From the NCBI RefSeq assembly GCF_000761485.1, contig NZ_JPMX01000060.1:1-38209 (forward strand): DNA of 38,209 bases, given 5' to 3'. The position numbers and the translations under genes are program-made. The DNA comes from Modestobacter caceresii (GTDB lineage Bacteria; Actinomycetota; Actinomycetes; Mycobacteriales; Geodermatophilaceae). Below the pieces are notes generated by a model. The model worked only from the letters and a program-made list of their open reading frames with translations. It was not told the origin of the DNA and ran no database searches. This document shows, in pieces, positions 23,437 through 29,794 of this stretch. Each line of letters begins with the position of its first letter. Position 1 is the first letter of the stretch.

Positions 23437-24114
23437 TCAGGAGGAGGACTTCTCCTGGACCTTCTGCTTGGAGTCCTGGGCCTGGCCCTTGACGTCCTTC
23501 GCGGCGTGCTGGCCCTCGTCCTTGACCTCCTTGGCGCCCTCGGCAGCCGTGGAGAGGACCGAACCTGCAGCGCTCACGGCGGCCGGCTTCAGGTTGCTGC
23601 CGATCTCCTGGGCCACGTTCTTGGCCTGCTGCACGGCCTGCTCCTTGAGCGGCTCCGAGTGCTCCTTGAGCGCCGACTCGGCCTGCGAGGCGAGCTGCTT
23701 CTCCTTCTCGCTGGTCGGCATCAGGGAGGAGACGAGCCAGCCCACACCGAAGGCGATGAGCCCCGCGGCGAGCGGGTTGCCCTGCGCCTGGCGCTGGAGG
23801 GTCTCGGGGGCCTGCTGCACGGTGTCCATGGCGCTGTGCGCGGCGTCCTGGACGCTGCCCGCAGCGTTGTGAGCGGCGCCCTGGGCCTGGCCCTGGGCGT
23901 TCGACGCGTGGCCGCTCACCTGGTCACTGGTGTCGTGCGCTGCGCCGAAGACCTTGTCCTTCAGGCCGGACATGCCGCTCTTGGCCTTGCCGACACGGCG
24001 GTCGACGACCCGCGTGGGGTTGACCTTCTCGTTGAGCGCGTCCACGTCGTAGCTCAGGTTGGCGCGGGTGTCCTCGATCTGGCGCCGGATCGCATCCGGG
24101 TCACTGCTGGTCAT
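23437..24114 (-). CDS. DUF3618 domain-containing membrane-associated protein
   Basis: 225 residues. The N-terminal DUF3618 motif is clear: DPDAIRRQIEDTRANLSYDV, DALNEKVNPTRVVDRR. A long Ala/Gln/Gly-rich amphipathic stretch follows (AHDTSDQVSGHASNAQGQAQ and similar), one membrane helix (NPLAAGLIAFGVGWLVSSLM, ~residues 113-132), and a charged Lys/Glu/Ala tail with 11-residue-like periodicity reminiscent of LEA/apolipoprotein helices (KEVKDEGQHAAKDVKGQAQD). It is the third gene of a minus-strand operon with the holin-like gene (34-nt gap). Family role is unknown; it is often linked to envelope stress. ATG 24114 follows GAGGAGAACG. Confidence 0.88.
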   Translation of the reverse strand: MTSSDPDAIRRQIEDTRANLSYDVDALNEKVNPTRVVDRRVGKAKSGMSGLKDKVFGAAHDTSDQVSGHASNAQGQAQGAAHNAAGSVQDAAHSAMDTVQQAPETLQRQAQGNPLAAGLIAFGVGWLVSSLMPTSEKEKQLASQAESALKEHSEPLKEQAVQQAKNVAQEIGSNLKPAAVSAAGSVLSTAAEGAKEVKDEGQHAAKDVKGQAQDSKQKVQEKSSS

Positions 24115-24148
24115 GTCGTTCTCCTCTGCGGAGTAGCTGTGTGGGAGG

Positions 24149-24862
24149 TCAGTTGGGCTTGAGCGCGCCGGGGACCTGCTGGAGCGTGTCGACCGTCCGC
24201 TCGGGCTTCGGGTTGATCGTCTTGAAGCGGCTGAGGTCGACCTGCTTGAACCGCGTCAGGTCGACTTGCGTGACCCGCTTGGGGTCGACCTGCTTGAGCT
24301 TCTTCTTGCCCATCGCGGCCAGGACGGCCGCTGCGATGCCCCAGAGGACGGCGACGACGAGCGTGGCCCAGCCGAGGCTGTCGAAGAGGTCGGCGAGGGC
24401 CCACATCAGGGCCAGGCTCAGGAACAAGACCAGCATGAAGCCGGCGAAGGCGGCGCCACCGAGCATCCCGGCGCCCTTGCCGGCCTTGGCTGCCTCTTCC
24501 TTGGCGATGCCGCTGGCCTTGTTCGCCTCTTCCTTGGCGATGGCGGTGGCCTTGTTCGCCTCTTCCTTGGCGATGGTGGTGGCCTCGGTCGCCTCCTGGC
24601 GGAGCTCCGCCTTGGCGAGCTCGAGCTCCTGGCGCATCAGCGTCGAGAGGTCCTTGCTCACCTCGCCGAGGAGCGTGCCGACCGAGACGTTCTCCACCTC
24701 GGGGTGCCCCTCGTCGGTCATCGGCTGCGCCGTGTTCCCGACGTGCTGGGCGTCGTAGTCGCCGGGGACCGGCGGGGCCGCGTAGCCGGTGGCGCCGCTC
24801 TGTGCGTACCCGGTGCCGGGCTGCCCGTAGGGCTGTGCGCCCGGAGCGTTCGACTGGGTCAT
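24149..24862 (-). CDS. phage-holin-3-superfamily (DUF1469-like) membrane protein
   Basis: 237 residues. A Gly/Tyr/Pro/Gln-rich disordered N-terminus (QPYGQPGTGYAQSGATGYAA), then VSVGTLLGEVSKDLSTLMRQ and ELELAKAELRQEATEATTIA, typical of the actinobacterial holin_3_6/DUF1469 proteins, a repeat segment IAKEEANKA x3, two membrane helices (MLVLFLSLALMWALADLF, WATLVVAVLWGIAAAVLAAM), and a basic C-terminal repeat (QVDPKRVT, QVDLTRFK, QVDLSRFK). Despite the name these are housekeeping membrane proteins, not phage genes. ATG 24862 overlaps the preceding stop as ATGA, so it is coupled within the operon. The 33-bp DNA repeat is described separately. Confidence 0.85.
   Translation of the reverse strand: MTQSNAPGAQPYGQPGTGYAQSGATGYAAPPVPGDYDAQHVGNTAQPMTDEGHPEVENVSVGTLLGEVSKDLSTLMRQELELAKAELRQEATEATTIAKEEANKATAIAKEEANKASGIAKEEAAKAGKGAGMLGGAAFAGFMLVLFLSLALMWALADLFDSLGWATLVVAVLWGIAAAVLAAMGKKKLKQVDPKRVTQVDLTRFKQVDLSRFKTINPKPERTVDTLQQVPGALKPN
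24492..24590 (-). repeat. three tandem 33-bp units within the holin-like gene
   Basis: Units 24492-24524, 24525-24557 and 24558-24590 each start GCCTCTTCCTTGGCGAT (plus strand). The first two differ at two bases, the third at a few more. They encode 11-residue repeats of the form (T/A/G)IAKEEANKA(T/S), predicted helical and amphipathic. The near identity at DNA level points to recent slippage duplication and probable length variation between strains. Confidence 0.85.
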
Positions 24863-25638
24863 CGCAGGCCCTCACCCGGTGTGCGGGCCGGGTCGTCCCA
24901 GCCGGCTGCGGTGGTCGGGGGCACTGCGGCGCCCTCCGGGGGGACCGTGCCGTACGGCGGCGGCGGGACCGTGCCGGTGGTCGCGTAGCCGGCGGCGGGG
25001 GTGCCGGCGACGTAGTTCGTGCCGGCGGCCTCGGTCGCGTGGGTGTCCGGGGAACCGGAGCCGATGCGCTGCTGCTGGCCGCCGTTGCCCGAGGAGCTCT
25101 CGCTCTTGTGGGACGCGACGACGCCGGTGGTCAGTCGACCCGCGACGACGCCGGCCAGAGCCGCGCCGAGCATGAAGGCACCCGGCTTGCGGCGGGCGAA
25201 GCTGCGGACCTCGGCGACGAGGTCGGCGGGCTCGCGGTCCTTCAGCCAGCCGGCGAGCTCCTCGACCTTGTCCCCGGCCTGGCGGACCAGGTCGGCAGCC
25301 GGGCCGGACGGGGTCTTGTCACTGCCGTCGACCATGATGCGCAGCTGCTGCGCGATGTCGCTCAGCCCCTGGCCGGCCTTCTGCGTCCCGCCGCGGACCT
25401 GGTCCTGGAACTGGGAGACGCCCTGCTGCACGAGGTCCTGTGCCTGCTGCTTGGTCTCCTGGGCGACCTGCTTGGCCTGGTCGGCCGCAGTCCCGGCGAC
25501 GTCGCTGCCGGCCTGCTGGGCGGTCTTGCCCACGTCGCGTGCCTGGTCCTTGGCGACGTCGGACTTCTTGGGCGCGCCGGAAGCGTCTGATGCGCCGCTG
25601 GTGCCGGACTGCCTCGGTGTGTCGATGGAGTGGGTCAT
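24859..25638 (-). CDS. single-pass membrane protein with LEA-like helix and disordered tail
   Basis: 259 residues, no named family certain. Residues ~25-95 are Ala/Gln/Lys/Asp-rich amphipathic helix (KDQARDVGKTAQQAGSDVAG, QAKQVAQETKQQAQDLVQQG), followed by IAQQLRIMVDG and LVRQAGDKVEELAGWLKDRE, a hydrophobic stretch GAFMLGAALAGVVAGRLTTG (~residues 162-181), and a Gly/Pro/Thr/Ala disordered C-tail. This layout is common for the first gene of DUF3618/holin-like operons in actinobacteria. ATG 25638 has a textbook AGGAGGA 5 nt upstream; the frame reaching 26151 is rejected because the extra sequence spans the promoter gap. Its stop overlaps the holin-like ATG. Confidence 0.8.
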   Translation of the reverse strand: MTHSIDTPRQSGTSGASDASGAPKKSDVAKDQARDVGKTAQQAGSDVAGTAADQAKQVAQETKQQAQDLVQQGVSQFQDQVRGGTQKAGQGLSDIAQQLRIMVDGSDKTPSGPAADLVRQAGDKVEELAGWLKDREPADLVAEVRSFARRKPGAFMLGAALAGVVAGRLTTGVVASHKSESSSGNGGQQQRIGSGSPDTHATEAAGTNYVAGTPAAGYATTGTVPPPPYGTVPPEGAAVPPTTAAGWDDPARTPGEGLR

Positions 25639-25784
25639 CGTTCCTCCTCGTCCTGCATGGGCTGTTCGTGGTCTGTCGTCGATGCCTGGGCATCCGTGCC
25701 CATCGACCACGCCCGCTCCAGCGCACGGTCCACCACCGGCCCACAGGGTCGGGTGGTCGTGCGAGGTGGCGGGGCGGCGTGTGG

Positions 25785-25809
25785 GCACCCGCGTGCCCTG
25801 GTCGAAAAC
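25785..25809 (-). promoter_or_regulatory. second, weaker SigF/SigB-like promoter candidate
   Basis: Minus strand reads GTTT (25809-25806), 15 nt, GGGTGC (25790-25785). It matches the -35 and four of six -10 bases of GTTT-N15-17-GGGTAT. About 150 nt before the operon start. Confidence 0.3.
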
Positions 25810-25862
25810 GCTCGGTGGGTCCCACCGTGGCCTCGGTGGGGCGCCGTTCCGCTGGACACCTG

Positions 25863-25889
25863 TTACCCCTGTTGGGCCCGCGCACAAAC
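25863..25889 (-). promoter_or_regulatory. SigF/SigB-type stress promoter candidate for the DUF3618 operon
   Basis: Minus strand reads GTTT (25889-25886), 17 nt, GGGTAA (25868-25863). This is a near-consensus match to the GTTT-N15-17-GGGTAT promoter of mycobacterial SigF and Streptomyces SigB-type sigma factors. It lies in the 364-bp gap that holds the divergent promoters of this operon and of the SIP gene, leaving a ~220-nt leader. Except for these elements and the iron box, I see nothing else in that gap. Function is inferred. Confidence 0.45.
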
Positions 25890-25950
25890 GGTCATTTCCG
25901 GATTTCGTCGATCTTGCGAACAGGGTCGGGCTCGTGGTCGTGTCGCCGCG

Positions 25951-25982
25951 TAGGGTGCCGACCGGAGGCAAGGCAAGCCTTC
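25951..25982 (+). promoter_or_regulatory. -10 element with IdeR/DtxR-like iron box upstream of SIP gene
   Basis: TAGGGT at 25951-25956 fits the actinobacterial TANNNT -10. The 19 bases at 25964-25982 (GGAGGCAAGG, then CAAGCCTTC) match the IdeR consensus TTAGGTTAGSCTAACCTAA at 11 positions, including the AGG...AG...CCT backbone. A repressor there would cover the transcription start. The downstream gene is a siderophore-interacting flavoprotein, a usual IdeR target. Confidence 0.5.
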
Positions 25983-26002
25983 CCTGACCAGAGGAGGCCG
26001 TC

Positions 26003-26866
26003 GTGACCAGTGCGACGAGGAACGAGCGGGTCCGCCGTCCCCGGGTGGCCCGAGTGGGCGAGGTGCTGCGCACCTCGCGCCTGACCCCGCACATGATCCG
26101 GGTGGTCCTGGGCGGCGAGGGCCTGGCCGGCTTCCCGGCCGGTGAGTTCACCGACCACTACGTGAAGCTGCTCTTCCCACCGGCCGAGGCGCCCTACGGC
26201 GTCCCCTTCGCCCCGGAGCAGGTGCGCGCCGAACTGCCCGCCGAGCTCTGGCCGGTCACCCGCACGTACACCGTGCGCTCCTGGGACGCAGCCGCCGGCG
26301 AGCTGACGATCGACTTCGTGCATCACGGCGACACCGGCCTCGCCGGGCCGTGGGCGGCGAACGCACAGCCCGGCGACCGGATCCAGCTGCTCGGTCCTGG
26401 CGGCGCCTACGCCCCCAGCCCGGACGCCGACTGGCACCTGCTGGTCGGGGACGAGAGCGCGCTGCCGGCGATCGCTGCCGCCCTGCCCCGGCTGCCGGGA
26501 GGCGTGCCGGCGTTCGTCTTCCTGGAGGTCGCCGGGCCGGCGGAGCAGCAGTCGGACCTGGTGCTCGGTGACGGGGTCACCGTCGTGTGGGTGCACCGCG
26601 AGGGCAGGGCACCGGGGGAGGCCCTGGTGGCCGCGGTGAAGGCGGTCCAGCTGCCGGCCGGCACCGGCCACGTGTTCGTGCACGGCGAGGCGGGCCTGGT
26701 CAAGGAGCTCCGGCTGCACCTGCGCGGCGAGCGCGGCCTCGACCCGGCGTTCACCTCCATCTCCGGCTACTGGCGGAAGGGCCGCACCGAGGACCGCTGG
26801 CAGGCCGAGAAGCCGGGATGGAACGCCGAGGTCGAGGCGGCCGAGCAGGCGCTCGCCGCCGGCTGA
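26003..26866 (+). CDS. siderophore-interacting protein (ferric-siderophore reductase, SIP/ViuB-like)
   Basis: 287 residues with the FAD-binding_9/SIP architecture. N-terminal flavin barrel with FPAGEFTDHYVKLLFPP and the FAD motif TRTYTVRSWD; HHGDTGLAGPWAANAQPGD and LLGPGGAYAPSP continue it. The C-terminal reductase lobe has LLVGDESALPAIAAALPRLP, HVFVHGEAGLVKELRLHL and the typical end SISGYWRKGRTEDRW. The family releases iron from siderophores in the cytoplasm by NAD(P)H-dependent reduction. GTG 26003 has GAGGAGG at 25991-25997. No siderophore transporter is adjacent. It ends in a hairpin shared with the next gene. Confidence 0.93.
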   Translation: MTSATRNERVRRPRVARVGEVLRTSRLTPHMIRVVLGGEGLAGFPAGEFTDHYVKLLFPPAEAPYGVPFAPEQVRAELPAELWPVTRTYTVRSWDAAAGELTIDFVHHGDTGLAGPWAANAQPGDRIQLLGPGGAYAPSPDADWHLLVGDESALPAIAAALPRLPGGVPAFVFLEVAGPAEQQSDLVLGDGVTVVWVHREGRAPGEALVAAVKAVQLPAGTGHVFVHGEAGLVKELRLHLRGERGLDPAFTSISGYWRKGRTEDRWQAEKPGWNAEVEAAEQALAAG

Positions 26867-26886
26867 GCGGTCCTGCCGCTCAGCCG
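26860..26886. terminator. bidirectional hairpin containing both stop codons
   Basis: CGGCTGAGCGG (26860-26870) pairs perfectly with CCGCTCAGCCG (26876-26886) around TCCTG. The SIP stop (26864-26866) and the metallopeptidase stop (complement 26880-26882) lie within the two arms. Confidence 0.75.
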
Positions 26887-27570
26887 AGGGCGTCGGTGTC
26901 GAAGGTGTCGCACTGCGCCGGGTCGCCGGTGGCGTAGCCGGTGCTGAACCACTGACGCCGCTGCTCGGACGAGCCGTGGGTGAAGGCGTCCTGGTCGACG
27001 GTGCCGCCGCCGAGCTCGGTCTGGATGAAGTCGTCGCCGATCCGCCCGGCGGTGTCCAGTGCCCGGTCGATGTCGTCGTCGGTGACGTCGGCGATCAGCG
27101 GCGCACCGGAGTCGTCGGGCACCGACTCGGCGTGGTTCGCCCAGGTGCCGGCGTAGCAGTCGGCCTGCAGCTCCAGGCGCACGGTGCCGCTGGCCGGCCC
27201 GGTCCCGGCCGGGGCGACCAGTCGGCTGGTGCCCAGCAGGTGCTGCACGTGGTGGCCGTACTCGTGGGCCAGCACGTAGGCGTTGACGAAGGCACCGCCC
27301 GCGGCGCCGAACCGGGTCTGCAGGTCGTCGAAGAAGCTCAGGTCGATGTAGACCTGCTCGTCGGCCGGGCAGTAGAACGGGCCCGACCCGCTGGTCGCCC
27401 CGCCGCAGCCGGTCTGCACGGTGCCCGCGAAGAAGACGGTGTCCGCGGGGCGGTAGTCGGGTCCCAGGACCGCGCCCCAGTGGTCCTGGATCGACTCGAT
27501 GTCGGCGACCAGTGCGCACTCGACCGAGGCGTTGGCGTCGGCGCCGGTCCGGCAGTTCGCCGCCAGCTAG
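26880..27570 (-). pseudogene. neutral zinc metallopeptidase (YpfJ/Zn_peptidase family), N-terminally truncated
   Basis: The catalytic part is intact: YCPADEQVYIDLSFFDDL, the zinc motif VLAHEYGHHVQHLLG (HExxH), LELQADCYAGTWANHAE (third ligand region) and DAFTHGSSEQRRQWFSTGY. Reading upstream, family sequence continues (ANCRTGADANASVECALVAD, SIQDHWGAVLGPDY, DTVFFAGTVQTGCG) until an in-frame TAG at 27568-27570, with no start codon except GTG 27419 inside the domain. Normal members are ~280 residues with an N-terminal membrane anchor and linker; here ~70-90 residues, including the anchor, are missing, and only 78 bp remain before the next divergent gene. Either a decayed gene or a 179-residue cytoplasmic form from GTG 27419. 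Confidence 0.75.
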
Positions 27571-27636
27571 CAGCACTCTGCCCAGGGCGGAACCGCTGCG
27601 CACGCTGACGCGGTGCGGTCGCTTGGTCCCGGGTCC

Positions 27637-27642
27637 TAGGGT
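27637..27642 (+). promoter_or_regulatory. TAGGGT -10, leaderless start for the F420-type protein
   Basis: TAGGGT ends 6 nt before ATG 27649 and there is no ribosome-binding site, the actinobacterial leaderless arrangement. Confidence 0.55.
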
Positions 27643-27648
27643 CGGGTC

Positions 27649-28095
27649 ATGCCCGTCGAAGGTGAGTACGAGCCGAGTCCGGAGAAGTGGGTCCGCGACC
27701 AGGTGGAGGTGTACGAGCGCACCGGCGGGAGAGAGGGCAACACCCTGCCCGGCCGCACCGAGCCGGTCGTCGTCTTCACCACCCGCGGCGCCAAGAGCGG
27801 CAAGGTCCGCAAGAACCCGTTGATGAAGGTCGCGCACGACGGCGTGTACGCGATGGTCGCCTCGCAGGGCGGCGCGCCGAAGCACCCGACCTGGTACTTC
27901 AACCTCAAGGCCCACCCCGAGGAGGTCACCGTCCAGGACGGTGAGCACGTCTGGGACGGGGTGGCGCGCGAGGTCGACGGCGACGAGTACGCCCAGTGGT
28001 GGGGACGCGCGGTCGCCGCCTACCGCGACTACGCGGACTACCAGCGCAAGACCGATCGGAAGATCCCGATCGTCCTGGTCGAGCCGAAGAGCTGA
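27649..28095 (+). CDS. deazaflavin (F420)-dependent nitroreductase-family protein (Ddn-like)
   Basis: 148 residues matching the F420H2-dependent quinone/nitro-reductase family: WVRDQVEVYERTGGREG, VVVFTTRGAKSGKVRKNPLM (the phosphate-binding GxxSGKxRxxPL motif), GVYAMVASQGGAPKHPTWYF (the GG..P.HP.WY..L motif) and a C-terminal helix YADYQRKTDRKIPIVLVEP. Members reduce quinones, nitroimidazoles or coumarin-type compounds with F420H2 at the membrane or cytoplasm. The start is probably leaderless. The stop overlaps the start of the SDR gene as CTGA. Confidence 0.92.
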   Translation: MPVEGEYEPSPEKWVRDQVEVYERTGGREGNTLPGRTEPVVVFTTRGAKSGKVRKNPLMKVAHDGVYAMVASQGGAPKHPTWYFNLKAHPEEVTVQDGEHVWDGVAREVDGDEYAQWWGRAVAAYRDYADYQRKTDRKIPIVLVEPKS

Positions 28096-28769
28096 GCGGC
28101 GACCGTCCGGTCGTCGTCGTCACCGGTGCCAGCGACGGCATCGGTGCGGCGGCCATCCGCCGGCTGCACCGCAGCGGCGCCCGGGTCGTGGTGGTCGGCC
28201 GGTCGCCGGAGAAGACCGCCGCGGTCGCCGCCGAGCTCGGCGGTGTCCGGTCGGCCACCGTCGACCTCGCCCGGCTGGACGACGTCCGGCGGCTGGCCGC
28301 GGAGCTGGCCGAGCTGCCGCGGATCGACGCGCTGGTGCACAACGCCGGCGCGTCGTTCGCCCGGCGGGAGCTGACCGTCGACGGGCACGAGCGCACCGCC
28401 CAGGTCGACCACCTCGGGCCCTACCTGCTCACCCGGCTGCTCGAGCAGCAGTTGCGGGCCTCGCGGGCGCGGGTGGTGACGACCTCGTCCTTCATGCACT
28501 GGGTCGGTGGCGCCCGGCGCGGTCACCTGCTCGACAGCGCCGGCCCCCACCTCGCCACCCGTGCCTACGCGCGGGCCAAGTGGTGCAACGTGCTGTTCAC
28601 CCGGGAACTGGCCCGACGATGGGCGCCGCAGGTCACCGCCACCTGCTTCGACCCGGGGGCGGTCGCCTCGTCCCGGTCGCCGACCTGGACGGCGCCCTCG
28701 GCCCGGGACGACGTGCGGGCCGGCGAACTCTGGGAGCTGTCGGCCCGGCTGGTCGGTCTGCCGGCCTGA
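28092..28769 (+). CDS. short-chain dehydrogenase/reductase (SDR)
   Basis: About 225 residues with the classical SDR signatures: cofactor loop VVVVTGASDGIGAAAIRRL, HNAGASF (NAG motif), catalytic Ser in VTTSSFMHW, and YARAK (YxxxK). RVVVVGRSPEKTAAVA suggests NADP preference (Arg after the strand). It resembles retinol-dehydrogenase/WWOX-like SDRs. No ATG, GTG or TTG lies at the domain start; the only standard upstream start, GTG 27996, adds 32 residues read antiphase through the preceding gene. CTG 28092, overlapping the upstream TGA as CTGA, fits the protein start best and is used here. It converges on the aldo/keto reductase gene. Confidence 0.82.
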   Translation: MSGDRPVVVVTGASDGIGAAAIRRLHRSGARVVVVGRSPEKTAAVAAELGGVRSATVDLARLDDVRRLAAELAELPRIDALVHNAGASFARRELTVDGHERTAQVDHLGPYLLTRLLEQQLRASRARVVTTSSFMHWVGGARRGHLLDSAGPHLATRAYARAKWCNVLFTRELARRWAPQVTATCFDPGAVASSRSPTWTAPSARDDVRAGELWELSARLVGLPA

Positions 28770-28789
28770 CCCGGAGCCCCGCCGGGTCA
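28767..28789. terminator. bidirectional hairpin built from both stop codons
   Basis: TGACCCGG (28767-28774) pairs perfectly with CCGGGTCA (28782-28789). The first three bases are the SDR stop and the last three, read on the minus strand, are the aldo/keto reductase stop. Confidence 0.7.
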
Positions 28790-29758
28790 GGAGAAGCCGA
28801 CCACCGCGTGCGGGGTGTAGGGCTCCTCGAGCCGGGCGATCTCCTCTGCCGACAGCTGCAGCTCCACCGCCGCCACCGCGTCGTCCAGGTGCCGGTCCTT
28901 GGTGACACCGACGATCGGCGCGGTCACCACCGGCTTGCTGAGCACCCACGCCAGGGCCACCTGCGCCCGCGGCACCCCGCGGGCTCCGGCGACCTCGGCG
29001 ACCCGCTCGACGATCACCCGGTCCTCGTCGTTGTACAGCCTGCTGCCGAACTCGTCGGTCTCCGACCGGTTGGTCTGGGAGTCCCAGTCGCGGGTCAGCC
29101 GGCCACGGGCCAGCGGGCTCCACGGGATCACCCCGATGCCCTCGTCGGCGCAGAGCGGCAGCATCTCCCGCTCCTCTTCCCGGTTGAGCAGGTTGTAGTG
29201 GTCCTGCATGGAGACGAAGCGGTGCCAACCGTGCTCGCCGGCCACGTGCAGGGCCTTGCTGAACTGCCACGCCCACATGCTCGAGGCGCCGAGGTAGCGC
29301 ACCTTGCCCGACCGCACGGCGGAGTCCAGGGCCTCCAGCGTCTCCTCGATCGGCGTGGCCGGGTCCCAGCGGTGGATCTGGTAGAGGTCGACGTAGTCGG
29401 TGCCCAGTCGGGTGAGGCTGGCGTCGAGCTCGGCCAGGATCGCCTTGCGGGAGAGTCCGGCGCCGTTCGGCCCCGGCCGCATCCGGCCGTGCACCTTCGT
29501 GGCCAGGACGACGTCCTCCCGGTCGGCGAAGTCGCGGATCGCGCGGCCGGTGATCTCCTCGCTGGAGCCGGCCGAGTAGACGTTCGCGGTGTCGAAGAAG
29601 GTGATCCCGGCGGCCAGCGCCTTCTCGATGACGGCCCGGCTCTCCTCCTCGGGCAGGCTCCACGGATGACCGCCGCGGGCGGGGTCGCCGAAGCTCATCA
29701 TCCCGAGACAGAGGCGGGACACCTGCAGGCCGGTGCTGCCCAGACGCGTGTACTCCAT
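28787..29758 (-). CDS. aldo/keto reductase
   Basis: 323 residues with the AKR barrel: RLGSTGLQVSRLCLGMMSFG, FFDTANVYSAGSSEEITGRA (catalytic Asp/Tyr), VVLATKVHGRM (catalytic Lys), DYVDLYQIHRWDPATPIEET (catalytic His), YLGASSMWAWQFSKAL, IPWSPLARGRLTRDW and VALAWVLSKPVVTAPIVGVT. It fits the YakC/IolS-like AKR group that reduces aldehydes or ketones with NADPH; the natural substrate is unknown. ATG 29758 is selected because family homology begins there; GTG 29791 would add 11 residues without ribosome-site support. The HTH_42 gene lies 36 nt upstream on the same strand. Confidence 0.93.
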   Translation of the reverse strand: MEYTRLGSTGLQVSRLCLGMMSFGDPARGGHPWSLPEEESRAVIEKALAAGITFFDTANVYSAGSSEEITGRAIRDFADREDVVLATKVHGRMRPGPNGAGLSRKAILAELDASLTRLGTDYVDLYQIHRWDPATPIEETLEALDSAVRSGKVRYLGASSMWAWQFSKALHVAGEHGWHRFVSMQDHYNLLNREEEREMLPLCADEGIGVIPWSPLARGRLTRDWDSQTNRSETDEFGSRLYNDEDRVIVERVAEVAGARGVPRAQVALAWVLSKPVVTAPIVGVTKDRHLDDAVAAVELQLSAEEIARLEEPYTPHAVVGFS

Positions 29759-29794
29759 GGCGCTGCCGTGCCCTGCCGGTGTGCCGGGCAACCG

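Noticed and set aside
24149-24862. Prophage signal from the holin-family annotation
   Set aside because: No other phage genes; this holin-like family is a normal chromosomal gene in actinobacteria, in operon with DUF3618.
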